The position numbers and the translations under genes were made by a program. From assembly GCF_016808335.1 (NCBI RefSeq), contig NC_053137.1, positions 9,350,506 to 9,414,505 on the forward strand: a DNA stretch of 64,000 bases. Reading direction: 5' to 3'. The notes beneath the pieces were generated by a model. That model was not told the origin of the DNA. It saw only the letters and a list, made by a program, of their open reading frames with translations, and ran no database searches. Source of the DNA: Panicum virgatum. Lineage: Eukaryota; Streptophyta; Magnoliopsida; Poales; Poaceae. This document shows, in pieces, positions 44,935 through 54,840 of this stretch. Numbering within the stretch: position 1 is the first letter of the stretch; each line of letters opens with the position of its first letter.

Positions 44935-47799
44935 GTTATATTGCTTTCTACACTCGCTTGTAGCTACTCCCACATGTGTGTATCTCATGATATACGACGT
45001 ATCTGACCCAAAGAAGAGTACGTATATGGAGTATGCGATCATACTAGAATATCTATGATGATATATACGTTGGGTATGTGACCATACAAAGAGTATATGG
45101 ACATACTTATTTTTATATACTAGTACTAAAGTATAATCATAATATATTAAAAAATAAGGATGCTTTTGAAAATTTCGATATATACCCCTTTGAAGTATCT
45201 TAGAATTAGTATATGGACATACTCGAAGTGATAAATAAGTATGTGGACATACACATGGTGGTATACTGATGTGGGAGTAGCTACACGTGAATGTAGAAAA
45301 AACTCGTCCTATATATATAGTCAATTTACTATATCGGACGAGCAATCTTGTTCTCAGTTTGAGCCAACACATAACTCAGTTTGCTACATAACAAGTTTAT
45401 GCTTTATATCTAATGAATATGCATGGGAAATTTTAAAGAAGATTAGTGTATAATAGAAAGACAAGCACGATTGCTCAGATAAGTCTGAACAATATAATTA
45501 CATTCTCTACAAGGATCTAACACTACTGGAGAAAGTGCCTTCCATCCACACAAATATACCGGTGGAGATCTGACCTGGTACTAATGCTATGTTTAGTACC
45601 GGATCCAATTCCCAGCAGTTTATTTGTGGTAGACGGAAGATTCTGGAGGCATTTAGTACTGGTTGGATTAATTTAAAAGGAAAGCATGTACAAGTTAGAT
45701 CTGCTGTGTAGCTGAGATGGTAAGGGTAGATCTGTTATGTAGGTGAGATGGTAAGAAAGCTTTGTATGAGGCAAGATGTCATGGGTTCGAAGCCTATGCA
45801 CCGCACGCTTGTATATTTTGCGTGACTTGTCACTTGCAACGGTGCGGGCGTGACGTCCTTTTTCTAAGTTTGAAATTGTCTGGACGTCTTACCCTTTAGT
45901 ACAGGTTAGAGGCAGCTTTACCGGGTGCACGATCTGGTATTAAAGATTGAGCCTTTTAGTATCGGTTGGGAATTAAGTACTAATGGGAGTTCCCAACCGA
46001 TACTAATAGCAGGTTTTCCAGTAGTCTCATACTTATAATTTAACTACATCGCTGGAACATATACAACTTAGTTATATTAAAAAAAAATGTAATTCTTTAC
46101 ACAAATGCCTACATTGACAAGGGCGGATCCAAATAGATAACGAGATGTAATAATGGGCATACAGTCCATTTTCCCCTCATTTGGACCAATGCATAATGTC
46201 ACAAAATAATGCAAAACTTAGGGTTCATATTAGACTACATCTGTTGAGAATTTCAAACTGTTTTAGGGTTCATATTCAACTACATCTCATACGTTCACCT
46301 CTTTTACAATTTCTTTCAGCATTCCACTCCATTTCAAACTGTTTTAGGGTTCAGATTCAAGTACATCTGTTGAGAATTTCTCAAATACATACATAAAGAA
46401 ATAAATTAAGCTAAATATATGGCCTAATTGTTATTTTTTAGAAAATGGAAACCTGACCCAATTATGAATGAGAAATTAGACAAGAATCATGACCAGCTTA
46501 AAGCACTATCGTATACATGTGCAAAGATATGCTTAGGGTGCAATCGAACTCGTCTTCAGAATCCTTCTTCAAATGTAGATTAAATATTAATACATTATAT
46601 TTTATTTGACTTGACTGTGATAATATGGTTTAAAGAATACTGGCTACAGAAATCACCAAAGATTTTATTTACAACAGATATGATAATGATCTAAAAGAAC
46701 AGGAAGAGGTAAATTAATTAGATGATTACAGCCTAGATATTACCTTATTGTAGGAAGCAAAAATACTCTGATCAATAGATGATTGCTTGAGCTCTGACAC
46801 TACACTTTCGTGGCCAGCACATAGGCTTGCAACTTCACCATGCTTTGTGGATACGATGATTCGGCTTCCTTTCTTCTTGTTTGGAAAGTATTCCTTGATC
46901 GCCTCCCATTCCTCAATGGTGGACAGGTCATTAAGCACAATCAGATAGCTCTTCTTATTCACATGCTTGCTGAATGAATCAACCAAATCATCTTGCTTCA
47001 TCGCCCCCATCTTCATAAGAATTTGAGTTCCAATGTTCGTTTCGTCTTGCACCTTCCCGGCTTCTTCAAAAGAAGTTCGGTAGAATTGACTCATAATGCA
47101 CTGGAGGAACTCAAGGGGACTGAAAGGATGCACAATCCTGATCCAAGCGTAGAGTTCAAACTTCTTGCTTCTCTTCAGATTATCGTACTCTCCTTTGATG
47201 ACGACAGTCTGACCAAGAAGACCACTTGTTCCCCACACAGCGATCACTCTAAGATCCTCATTCCCCTCGTTGATCAGTTGGCAAAGATCTACTTTAGCCT
47301 TGTCCTTCTGCCTCCTTGCTTCCTCTATGCCAAACATTGTTGCACCAGAAATAATGTTTGATGGCCCAGCACCAGTTGCAGGCTTGGGGCCAGTAGTGCC
47401 CTTGATGAGACGGTACCGTATGTTCCTCTGGCTAACATCCTCAACCTTCGCCCTGAGTTCTTTCATCCGTGTGGCTACTTTGTGCCGATCAACCAGCGTC
47501 CGGATGAAGCACCACCGAGATGGCTTCCCAAGTCGAACGGCTAGATCTTGAAGGCAGTCTTCAACATCATAGGACACATCGCGGACCTGCTTGACCCAGG
47601 TCTTGACCACCTTGTGCTCGTCTCGCTCCTCGTGCGCAGCCATCAGGAAAGCGAGCATCATCTCGAGCTCATCCCTGATGAAAGCCTGATCTCGCTGGAC
47701 GCCCAGCTGCAGAGCCACCTCCTGCGCGATGGCGGACTTGGCGTAGCTGAGTGCTCCATCCAGCGCAGACTTGCCTACGCTCAACGCTGTTGCTTCCAT
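34158..47799 (-). CDS. CC-NB-ARC-NB-ARC resistance gene lacking LRR
   Basis: Three exons on the minus strand: 47799-46744 (352 codons), 42547-41825 (241) and 34706-34158 (182 plus stop), all joined in phase 0 by GT-AG introns, giving about 775 residues. The protein has an Rx-type coiled coil, a degenerate NB-ARC, then a second NB-ARC with intact motifs plus the winged-helix and MHD region. It stops right after EENLVFRMEEG, where family members continue into LRRs. The layout resembles grass CNLs with tandem NB-ARC domains (Pik-2-like in annotation, from memory). The 4.2- and 7.1-kb introns are filled with transposons. Expected role: intracellular pathogen receptor or decoy. It may be a truncated but expressed protein, or a pseudogene. 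Confidence 0.8.
34920..35420. other. MITE-like sequences in NLR intron 2
   Basis: 34925-35280 contains ggcatctccaacact and agcctgcttacagcctgttat motifs common in grass Tourist-like MITEs. 35288-35420 starts agggcgtgtttggttg, a typical hAT-MITE end. No complete TIR pair was located for either. Confidence 0.3.
35629..36260 (-). pseudogene. Captured or degraded coding-like GC-rich segment in NLR intron 2
   Basis: Three overlapping minus frames are open. One has a hydrophobic segment LLTAAFILIFLLLPAHLAL (35717 frame), another reads FFYEFHFHINKNRCYLLRL. No family recognised. It adjoins a CACTA-type end at 36540, so it may be sequence captured by that element. Confidence 0.35.
36200..36540 (-). 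mobile_element. CACTA-type terminus with ggtaccttagg subterminal repeats
   Basis: Read on the minus strand, it starts cactactagaaaagaggcc, followed by repeats of aggtaccggtt in both orientations. The opposite end was not found. It contains a tRNA-like module (36318-36373) that also occurs in the element at 45521. Confidence 0.5.
37247..37478 (+). repeat. Truncated 5' LTR
   Basis: Matches the first 232 bp of 40763-41180, including the TATA region agactatataagggcga, then breaks off after cccctccaaa. Confidence 0.9.
37490..38548 (+). pseudogene. Retroviral-type integrase of the Ty3 element
   Basis: One frame throughout. It opens with the H2C2 zinc-binding region (HEGTCGNH ... CPGCQYF). The catalytic core follows with Asp in WSLDMIGPLP, Asp in TIITDLGSNF (Leu replaces the usual Asn of the DNG motif) and Glu in ANGQVERINR. 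The C-terminal domain has VGDMVLRRIQDE and WEGPFIV. Stops occur at the TAG in PPS*PF (about 37690, Trp in homologues) and TAA at 38297-38299. No chromodomain was recognised. Non-functional. Confidence 0.88.
38633..39724. repeat. 137-bp tandem repeat, eight units
   Basis: Units begin tcaggagtcgtaactccatc at 38633, 38770, 38907, 39040, 39177, 39314, 39451 and about 39588, so the period is 137 bp (133 once). Each contains ctcaaagtcaaaggcac, gacatgagccttgcggccct and a terminal agacaagttctct. It lies between integrase and the 3' LTR. Confidence 0.93.
39725..40285. repeat. 65-90 bp tandem repeat, about seven units
   Basis: Units contain gattttctcgtccatgaga, gactacttcggtactcgac and gggacaagttccctatctc, with starts near 39730, 39810, 39893, 39978, 40044, 40132 and 40213. 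Follows directly on the 137-bp array within the same element. Confidence 0.85.
40763..41180 (+). repeat. 3' LTR
   Basis: 418 bp, tgtcag...ccgaca, immediately followed by the target duplication ctatc. Confidence 0.92.
41825..42547 (-). CDS. NLR exon 2: second NB-ARC, first half
   Basis: The acceptor tgtcag precedes 42547. After a Ser/Thr-rich linker comes SQLVGREKEKSDLINLI, then an intact P-loop VWGMGGLGKTTLVKEVY, kinase-2 RCLIVLDDLSS, RNBS-B KIVITTREENIAM and the start of RNBS-C (YKLEVLENRDALDLFTKK). The donor is AAG|GTATTT at 41825/41824. Unlike exon 1, all nucleotide-binding residues are present. Confidence 0.9.
44650..44848. repeat. gttgcaactgg motif cluster
   Basis: Nine or so copies of ttgcaact or agttgcaac spaced 10-25 bp apart, bracketed by gtgcattctct.tacaaa.tgcac on both sides, which suggests a small repeat unit. 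It generates spurious Cys/Asn/Trp-rich frames. Confidence 0.6.
44849..44929. repeat. (AT)n microsatellite, about 81 bp
   Basis: Uninterrupted AT dinucleotides. Iso-Tyr repeat frames through it are artefacts. Confidence 0.97.
44945..45299. mobile_element. Inverted-repeat MITE
   Basis: Outer arms tttctacactcgcttgtagc...ctactcccacat and the inverted match atgtgggagtagctacacg.gaatgtagaaa bound about 355 bp of AT-rich sequence with further internal pairing (tatggacatac). Target duplication not resolved. Confidence 0.65.
45521..46026. mobile_element. CACTA-type MITE carrying a tRNA-like module
   Basis: The left end is cactactggaga and the right end ttttccagtagt, followed by c instead of g. Subterminal repeats of agtaccggttgg type occur (tagtatcggttggga near the right end). 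The flanking 3-mers do not match (taa/tca). Inside are A-box-like tag.tgagatggtaag copies (45709, 45740) and a B-box-like gggttcgaagcct (45783). Confidence 0.65.
46744..47799 (-). CDS. NLR exon 1: Rx-type coiled coil and degenerate NB-ARC 1
   Basis: Starts MEATALSVGKSALDGALSY. The coiled coil includes the EDVID-like motif VSYDVEDCLQDL (about residue 75). The NB-ARC that follows is atypical. The Walker A position reads WGTSGLLGQTVV, lacking the GKT lysine. Kinase-2 reads LIVLNDLS, with Asn for the first Asp. RNBS-B is GSRIIVSTKHGEVASLC. ATP binding by this domain is therefore unlikely. The donor is AAG|GTAATA at 46744/46743; reading through would stop within five codons. Confidence 0.88.
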
Positions 47800-48704
47800 G
47801 GAATTCTTTTTCCTCTGTCACGCACACTGGTTGGAGAGCAGTAAATGTGGATAAACAGGTTGAAGTTGGGGAAGACGATCAGAATGATTATCTTGATGAA
47901 GCCAAAGGTCTTACAAGACATCGGCTTGCCTTTTTCACCATTGATGTCGAGGCAGGAAAGAGAAGGTATTTTGGTCTGCAGGCAAGAGGCCAAGAGCTGA
48001 ATCAGTTAAAGCTTAGAAATGTCTATAAAAAAAGACGCATGGTCATCCTAAAGGAATCTCGAGCCACAGTGTCACAGCTAGATTGCAGATTGGTGCAGGG
48101 GAGAGTGGAGAAGAGACGGGCAGGGACCTTCAAAATGGCGACTGGATCTGGTGCCGTCCGGCTCCGCCTGAGTCCTGTAGGCGCTGGCACTCATGCCACC
48201 TTCGCCACCGATGCGTTGCTTCCATGGAAGCCAGCCATGCCTCCCGTATTGCGGTCTCGTTCCAACCCCTGGGCGTGAGGAGTGGATCTGATTCGCACAC
48301 CGAGTGAGAGTGAGGGCTTCTCATAGAGTAGGAAGATGATGGGGATGGATAGGGAATAAATAAGATCGGTGGACAAATTTATTGTCTGAAAATGTTTTCT
48401 TTTTGAAGGAAACATTGTCTGAAAATGGCACGAGGAGGCACCGGCCGGGAGCAGAGCAGGCCCACTTTTATTTTTGGTGTATGTGGGCCGAAGCAGTAAT
48501 GATCACGTGCGTGCGAGGCTGTTGGTAATCGGGATTAGTGCTTCTATTTTGCTTCACGTATCCTACAGATAAAATTCTTCTGTTCTAGATAACGTAGAAC
48601 AAAGCATTTCTCTATAAACTAGTAGTATGCTAGCATACGTTCGTGCATGTTTCATAGTTGCTTTGTCATGAGTTCAGAGTGCAGACTTCATGCTAGAGCT
48701 GTAA
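47800..48704 (-). promoter_or_regulatory. NLR 5' flank and presumed promoter
   Basis: The sequence immediately upstream of the NLR ATG. A second match to the NLR start context, ttccatggaagcaac, occurs at 48225 on the minus strand but leads into an unrelated frame. 48200-48700 is repeated at 56335-56800. No clear TATA box was assigned. Confidence 0.4.
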
Positions 48705-50097
48705 GGCTATTCGCACTCGTCATACTCCAAACTCACTCTCTAAACAGAATATTCTGTCCTGGTTATTAAGATTCTCTGCTCTATATCTCATTCTTCCGCA
48801 CCCGTCCACTCTCTATATCTCCTCTCTATATCAACTACCAACTACAAAACCCACGTGTCAGAAATTTTTTAACCTTTTCTCCCCTCGGCAACTCCCCCTC
48901 CCTCCCACTCCTCTCTCTCTCTCTATCTCTCTCTCTCTCCACCCGGCGCACCCGCAGCCTCGCCGGCGCTCCTCCTCACCCTCCCTCGCCGGCGCTCCTC
49001 CTCCCCCTCCCTCGCGGACGCCTCCCCCAGGAGCTCGCGGACAGCAACAGCGCACGCTTGCGCAAGCCAGCGGCGAGGCGGGGCGGGGAGCAGGCCAGCG
49101 GCGGTGAGGACGCGTCGCGGTCGGGCGGGAGGCAGCAGTGCGTGGGCGGGAGGCGGAGCTGTGGCGGCGAGGCTCTCCGCAGCGCGGCGTCCGGCGGCGG
49201 CCTGTGGCGTGCGGAGGCGGCGTGCGGTGGCGCGACGGCGAGGGTCCTGGCGGGTGGGGAAGGGCCGATTCGGCCAAATAGAGCTCGGCCAGGCCCAAGG
49301 AGCTCCGGCAGAGCGGAGGCCGTCCCTGCCCCTGCCCCCGGCGGTGGGGTTGCTCGGCACGGGGCGCGGCAGCGGAAGCCCTCACGCGCGACGGCGGAGC
49401 ACGCGACCACGGCAGGGCAGGGCCGTGGCCATGGCGGAGCCCCCTCTTTCGCGCCCTCCCTCCGCTGCGCGATGGGGCGGCCCGCGGCGAGGGCAGACCG
49501 CAGCGCACGGCGAGGCGGCGGCCATGGCCGGGGCGGCCATGCCCCTGGTATTGGTGGCGCGGCCCCTCTCGTGCCCCCTCCGTGCGGCCCCTCCCCTGCT
49601 CCGAGCGGCGTGGGACGGAGGCCACGACGGGCCAGACAGTGGCGACGCAGCCATGGCGAGGCAGGGTGGGCTCGCGTGGGGCGGGGCGGCCAGCGCGGCG
49701 GGGGCCGGGCTGCTCGGCTCTGCTCGAGCTCCCTGCTCCCTCCGCCGCGCCTCCTCGCCGGCTCCGGCGGCGGAGCCTCACGCGGCCCCCGGTCCCGCCT
49801 CCTTGTCTTCCTCGCGGGCGGCGCGGCTGTGCGGTGGAGCTCCGGCCTCCTCTTCCTCGACGCGGCGCCGGCGCCCCTCGTCCCCCCTCTTCCCTCCGCG
49901 TGGGTCGCTGGGATGGCGCGCCGGTGCGTGGGCCCCGCGCCACGTCAATGCATGGCGTTGCTTCTCTACCAGCGTCAGATTTGGCGTAAAATAGTGGCCT
50001 CGCTAACTTACCGCCCCATTTACAGAGTGCCGCTGCGGGGCTTTTTCTCGCTAATCGCTACTCAAGAACGGGATGGAGAGCCCCGCTGCGGGCAGCC
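48705..50097. mobile_element. GC-rich PIF/Harbinger-like element upstream of the NLR
   Basis: Ends ggctattcgcactcg and gctgcgggcagcc, flanked by TAA (48702-48704 and 50098-50100). The AT-rich left 180 bp is the inverted counterpart of 1256-1435 (agtatgacgagtgc, ccaactaccaac). The interior is extremely GC-rich, producing long frames up to 361 codons without motifs. The copy-2 sequence at about 56797 lacks the element. Confidence 0.8.
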
Positions 50098-50268
50098 TAA
50101 TAGATATAGCTTCTGCATCTCTTCATTCCTCCTAGGATGATTAAGGGCTGTGTTACATTTTTTTTTAATATTCAGTGCCGCATATTGGACATTTGCCTAC
50201 TAAGCACATATGCAATGTGGAGCCTTATATATTGCAAGAATTTAACCAAACAATTTCATTACGAAGTA

Positions 50269-50490
50269 CTTCCTCTGTTTCAAATGTACTTCAGTTTTTT
50301 CTTAAGTCAAATTTCTTCAAATTTGACCAAGTTAATGAAAAAAAGCATTAAAATATACAAAATCATAGTAGTTTCGAATCCTCCATGAACTACATCTTGA
50401 TAATAAACCTATTTGATACTGTATGTACTAGATAGTTTTTATAAACCTGATCAAAGTTAGGCATACTTAACATAACTTTAAATTTAGAAC
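50269..50490. mobile_element. Truncated Stowaway-like MITE
   Basis: Starts cttcctctgtttcaaatgtacttcag after TA, a degenerate Stowaway end. The opposite terminus is missing. Absent from copy 2 of the upstream duplication. Confidence 0.45.
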
Positions 50491-50783
50491 AAAAATAAAG
50501 TGAGCTATAACATCCACAGCCCACAGGGACACTTGCACACTTCGATTTTCGTTTCGTTCTCCCAAATTAGATTCAATTATTTGAGATCCGTAGCACCTCA
50601 GCTAGACAATTAGGAGTACTACGTGCACATGGCCGGTCCGACCACCATCAATTCTTTTGCAATGGCTTTCTAGCAGACGCATAGTCTGCCTCCTTGGCCG
50701 ACGACTCGGCTCACGGGGTCTCCGGTCTTCCCTGCTTGGCGGCTAGCCGCTTGGACGCACGCCGTCTTTTCGCCTTTGGTTAG

Positions 50784-51362
50784 TGTTGACAGCTAAAATT
50801 GACACCAACCAGTTTGACCGGTCTGACCAAACGGTCGACCGGTCGAAGCACTGTGGCCTGTCCGGCAGGGACCGACCGGTCTGATTGGTAGGTCCGACCG
50901 GTCTGACCGGTTCAAGTGGAATCCGAGTACAACTAGGGTTTTTAATAGATTTAAATCTTGTAATAGGATTTCTTGCGGGACAAGTCCACTCCACTCTATA
51001 AATATAAAGGGTCACAGCCGATTAGGGTAATCCAATCGATCAAATTAATACAACTTTTATCTTTTTACTTTTTTTTTGTCATAGCTTTTTACCATCTATT
51101 ATCTGCTGTTCCTCCTTCGTCTCTACGTAGATTGGGGGCGTTCTAGGTGGCCTGCCGACCCTAGAACAACCCTGCGTGCGCCTGCCCCGACGGGTCCTTC
51201 TCGGGCGACATTCGTTGGTCTCACCGCCGGCCTGCCCGGCGACAACCGGTCTGACCGGTATACCGGACCGGTCTGACCGGTCTGAGCATCGGCACTGCAT
51301 CGTGCCGTCGCTCACTGCGCGTTCAAGCGTTTTCGTGTGTTGGCCCTAGTTCTGCGCCAACA
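50784..51362 (+). repeat. 5' LTR with accggtctgaccggt palindromes
   Basis: Contains many copies of accggtctgaccggt and gaccggtc in two clusters (50815-50910 and 51245-51290) and a TATA box ctataaatataaagg near 50996. Confidence 0.92.
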
Positions 51363-51410
51363 TATTTTTGGCGACTCCGCTGGGAAAAAAAGAAATAAAT
51401 CGGTTGCCAT

Positions 51411-53879
51411 GGCCGGTATTCCTAAACCTGGTGAAGTTGATTCTGCCCATATCCGGAGGCCGAATGTTCAACAACTTTTGGTCGAGCATCAGAAGATTCT
51501 TGATGGCGTCCAGAAGAAGATCAGAGAAGATAAGGAGAAGGAGATCCAGAAAATTAGAGAAGAGAGGCGAAAGAGATCCAGAAGCTGGAAGAAGAAGCCA
51601 TGAACTAGTACATCTCACACTTCTCCATCGACTGGCAAGGGAAGGTCACGACGGATGACGCCTTCGACGCTTCATAGTTTGAGGTAAAATTCGATGAGAA
51701 CGAACAGCCTATCCTTAATTCCGAAATAGCTAATGCTATAGATGATGCTGTTTCTTCTCATGTGAATAATAAGTTAGAATTTATTGGCCAAAATATGCAT
51801 GATATGTTTGACGATCGCTTTAGCCGAATTGAAACACATCTTGGTATGAAATCTGTCGGTAATAATGCATCTACATCTAATACCGATAAGACAATGCATG
51901 GTTCGGCAATTCCAACTAATAATGCTATTGTGACTAATTCGGCTAATCAGCGAAGCCGAATTAACTATAATGCATCACCTAATGTCAATGTGCCATATGG
52001 GGCATCAAGTTCGTTGCGACATTCTACACCGCCGAACTTTGCTCAACCTAATAATACACCGATCACTAATCGGCTTAACGCCGATGATGTTGGATCATGT
52101 AGTATTAAAGAGGAGGTGATTAAGATATTTCGGCAAACTTTTGGTATAGAGTCTAAAGCCAAATGCCGATCTTATCAAAGACCATACCCTGAGAATTACG
52201 ATTATGTTGCATATCCTAAAGGGCTTAAAATTCCTGAATTTGTTAAATTCACTGGTGATGATAGTAGAACTACATTGGAGCATATTGGTCAATTTATTAT
52301 ACAATGTGGTGAAGCTAGCACTAATGACATTTACAAATTGAGATTATTTACTTTATCTCTATCGGGTGCTGCATTTACTTGGTTTATTTCATTGCCACCC
52401 AATTCAGTTTTTACTTTTGCTGATCTTGAGCAGAAATTCCATGATTATTTCTTTACTGGTGAAACTGAATTGAGATTGTCACATCTTTCATCGGTTAAAC
52501 AAAAAATACATGAATGTGTTTCTGAGTGTATTAGAAGATTTAGAGATACTAGAAACCGATGCTATAGTTTGACAATTTCTGATAGAGATTTGGCTGATCT
52601 AGCTTTTGCTGGTTTACTTGATTTTCATAAAGCAAAGCTAGAGGGACAAGAATTTCTAGATGTTAGTCAAGTACTACAAAAATCTCTGGATAATGAAATC
52701 CGAGCTAAAGAAGCTAGAGATTCTTAAAAGTACAACGAAAAACCTAATCGTCCTTTTATGTGCTTGGGTGTGATTCCAATTGTTCGGACGATAAAGGTAA
52801 AGATGTTTATACCGCTGAATTTGTTTGGCCCTCCAATGATAAACCTTGCATGTGCAGTTCTCTTAAGCCGATTCACAAAGATCGGCAGGAAAGATTTACT
52901 TTTGATGTATCCAAATGCGAGAGAATATTTGATGAATTGTATAGAATGGATATATCAAGATGTCGCATATCATACCGCCGCTTGAAGAATTAAAGCAGCG
53001 AGCTTATTGCAAATTTCATAATACTTTCTCTCATGCGACTAATGATTGTAATGTGCTTCGGAGACAGATTCAATCGGCTGTTAATGAAGGCCGAATAATT
53101 GTTCCACGAATGAAAGTGGATCAGAATCCTTTTCCTGCACATACATATGTGCTTGAGTTGAGTAATCCCAAGTGTTAATTCGGCCGAATCAAACCGAGTC
53201 AACAAGAGGGAAAAATGTAATTATCGGTGAAGAGAGATTTGAGCCCTCGAAATCTCACCTGGAAGCTCCAAAGAAGAAGATCCCTGAAGATTTATTGAAG
53301 GATTCAATACTCGGGGGGCAAGACAAGAAGAAGAAGGCCGACAACAAGTCGACACGTCTGACCGGCCATAGCGGCGGTCTGACCGGTGCGCCCAATAAAT
53401 CTGGGAACTCCTCCAAAATCAAGACAAAGCCGAGTTTTAAGGAATTCTTGGCCAAATATGCGAAGAAAGGGAGTGCTCAGAGACAGAAGGGGCGACCAAG
53501 CGAAGTCAAGGATACGGGATCATCGTCAAGACATCAAGAGCAATCGAGTCAAGGTAATTATACTTCATCTAGTGGACCGATTGCTCCATGGTATTGCTGG
53601 TATCCTTACTTTTATACACCTATGGATTATAGTAGAATACATATGCAATTATATTATATTCAATATCCTCCTATGTATCCAAATCATGCATTACTACAAA
53701 GACCGATTGTTGCTAGCAATAATCCGGTCAAGCAAGATGTTGATTGCAGGAAAGAGAATGAGAAGAGCAAGGAGCAAGATTCAAAGTATTTACAGCCGAG
53801 GTGGTGTCCCTCAGGCTTGTCTCATACTCAGAAGCGAAGGCTGCAACGTATGCACAAGAAGGAGGCAATGGAACGATAA
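51411..53879 (+). pseudogene. Gag polyprotein of the non-autonomous LTR element, frameshifted
   Basis: The N-terminus MAGIPKPGEVDSAHIRRPN leads into a charged coiled coil (51411-51603). The Retrotrans_gag domain (51762-52727) contains GLKIPEFVKFTGDDS, LSLSGAAFTWF, FADLEQKFHDYFF and IRRFRDTRNRC. A C-terminal spacer follows (CKFHNTFSHATNDCNVLRRQI near 53010), then a Lys/Ser-rich tail ending HKKEAMER (53172-53879). At least four frame changes and a stop near 51600 break it. No CCHC knuckle of standard spacing was seen. Capsid-type role inferred from the family. Confidence 0.85.
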
Positions 53880-54094
53880 GTGGAGGCCGTGCCAAAGACG
53901 TCAGCGACGATGAAGAAGGTGTGGCGGCCCAAACAAGTTGTTTCAACATCGACTTGAGCAAAACATGGCCGATAATTGTTTATCGCCTTTAGTAAAAAAA
54001 TGACCGATGTAGTATTAATCATCGTCCTTAGACAATTTTGACTCAAAAGAATATTTTTTGGCAAGCAAGCTTTACCAAAAAAACAGGGGGCATA

Positions 54095-54674
54095 TGTTGA
54101 CAGCTAAAATTGGCACCAACCGGTCTGACCGGTCTGATCAAGCGGTCTGACCGGTCGAAGCACTGTGGCCTGTCCGGCAGGGACCGACCGGTCTGACCGG
54201 TAGGTCCGACCGGTCTGAGCATTCCAAGTGGAATCCGAGTACAACTAGGGTTTTTAATAGATTTAAATCTTGTAATAGGATTTCTTGCGGGATAAGTCCA
54301 CCCCACCCTATAAACATAAAGGGTCACGGCCGATTAGGGTAATCCAATCGATCAAATCAATACAACTTTTATCTTTTTACTTTCTTTTTACCCTAGCTTT
54401 TTCTCATCTACTATCTACTGTTTCTCCTTCGTCTCTACGTCAATTGAGGGCAATCTAGGTGGCCTGCCGACCTTAGAAGAACCCTGCGTGTGCCTGCCCC
54501 GACGGTTTCTTCCCTGGCGACGTTCGTTGGTCTCGCCGCCAGCCTGCCCGGCGATAACCGGTCTGACCGCTATGCCCGACCGGTCTGACCGGTCTGAGCA
54601 TCGGCGCTGCATCGTGCCGTCGCTCACTGAGCGTCAAAGTGTTTTCGTGTGTTGGCCCTAGTTCTGCGCCGACA
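54095..54674 (+). repeat. 3' LTR
   Basis: Partner of 50784-51362 with the same palindromic clusters and a tataaacataaaggg box. Adjoins the purine tract on its left and the target duplication cttag on its right. Confidence 0.92.
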
Positions 54675-54840
54675 CTTAGTCCCTACCACCCACTGCATCG
54701 TGTCTCCATCACTTTCGATGAGGAGTTGGCGAGCATTCATGACTGAGAGTGAGACGCTATCTATGCAAAGATTTTATTAATCACAAGATATATCAATTAT
54801 GTGCAATTGTGCATGATATATTCATAGGACGAGTGAGGTG

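Larger units (their letters stand above)
42548..46743 (-). other. NLR intron 1, transposon-filled
   Basis: 4.2 kb between GTAATA and TGTCAG. It contains short duplications (for example gaaaagctt.ctcaaaac near 43170 and 43225), a (TG)n run at about 43246-43262, gttgcaact repeats, an AT microsatellite, an inverted-repeat MITE and a CACTA-type MITE. No other gene was seen from 42600 to 44600. Confidence 0.6.
48200..50783. repeat. Upstream duplication, copy 1 (interrupted)
   Basis: 48200-48704, 50490-50783 and 54675-54840 together correspond to 56335-57380. Shared blocks include cttccatggaagccagccat, ggcaccggccgggagcagag, gataacgtagaac and gacgactcggctcacggggt. Copy 1 is interrupted by the PIF-like element, a Stowaway fragment and the gag-only LTR element; copy 2 has none of these. 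Confidence 0.8.
50784..54674 (+). mobile_element. Non-autonomous, gag-only LTR retrotransposon
   Basis: LTRs at 50784-51362 and 54095-54674 (579 and 580 bp, tgttgacag...caaca/gaca). The target duplication is gttag/cttag (50779-50783 and 54675-54679, one mismatch). A primer-site-like ggcgactccgctggg follows the 5' LTR, and a purine tract aacagggggcata precedes the 3' LTR. The 2.7-kb interior encodes gag only; no protease, RT, RNase H or integrase motif is present. The LTRs are visibly diverged (several percent), so the insertion is not recent. Confidence 0.93.

Noticed and set aside
44620..45372. Open frames with Ile-Tyr repeats on both strands
   Set aside because: They read through the (AT)n microsatellite and the gttgcaact repeats.
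45709..45795. tRNA gene
   Set aside because: A- and B-box-like motifs are present, but I could not draw a cloverleaf with an acceptor stem; reported only as a tRNA-like module.
48858..49943. A 361-codon minus-strand open frame and a similar plus-strand frame
   Set aside because: Stop-poor because of extreme GC content inside a PIF-like element. Arg/Pro/Gly-rich in several frames at once, no domain.
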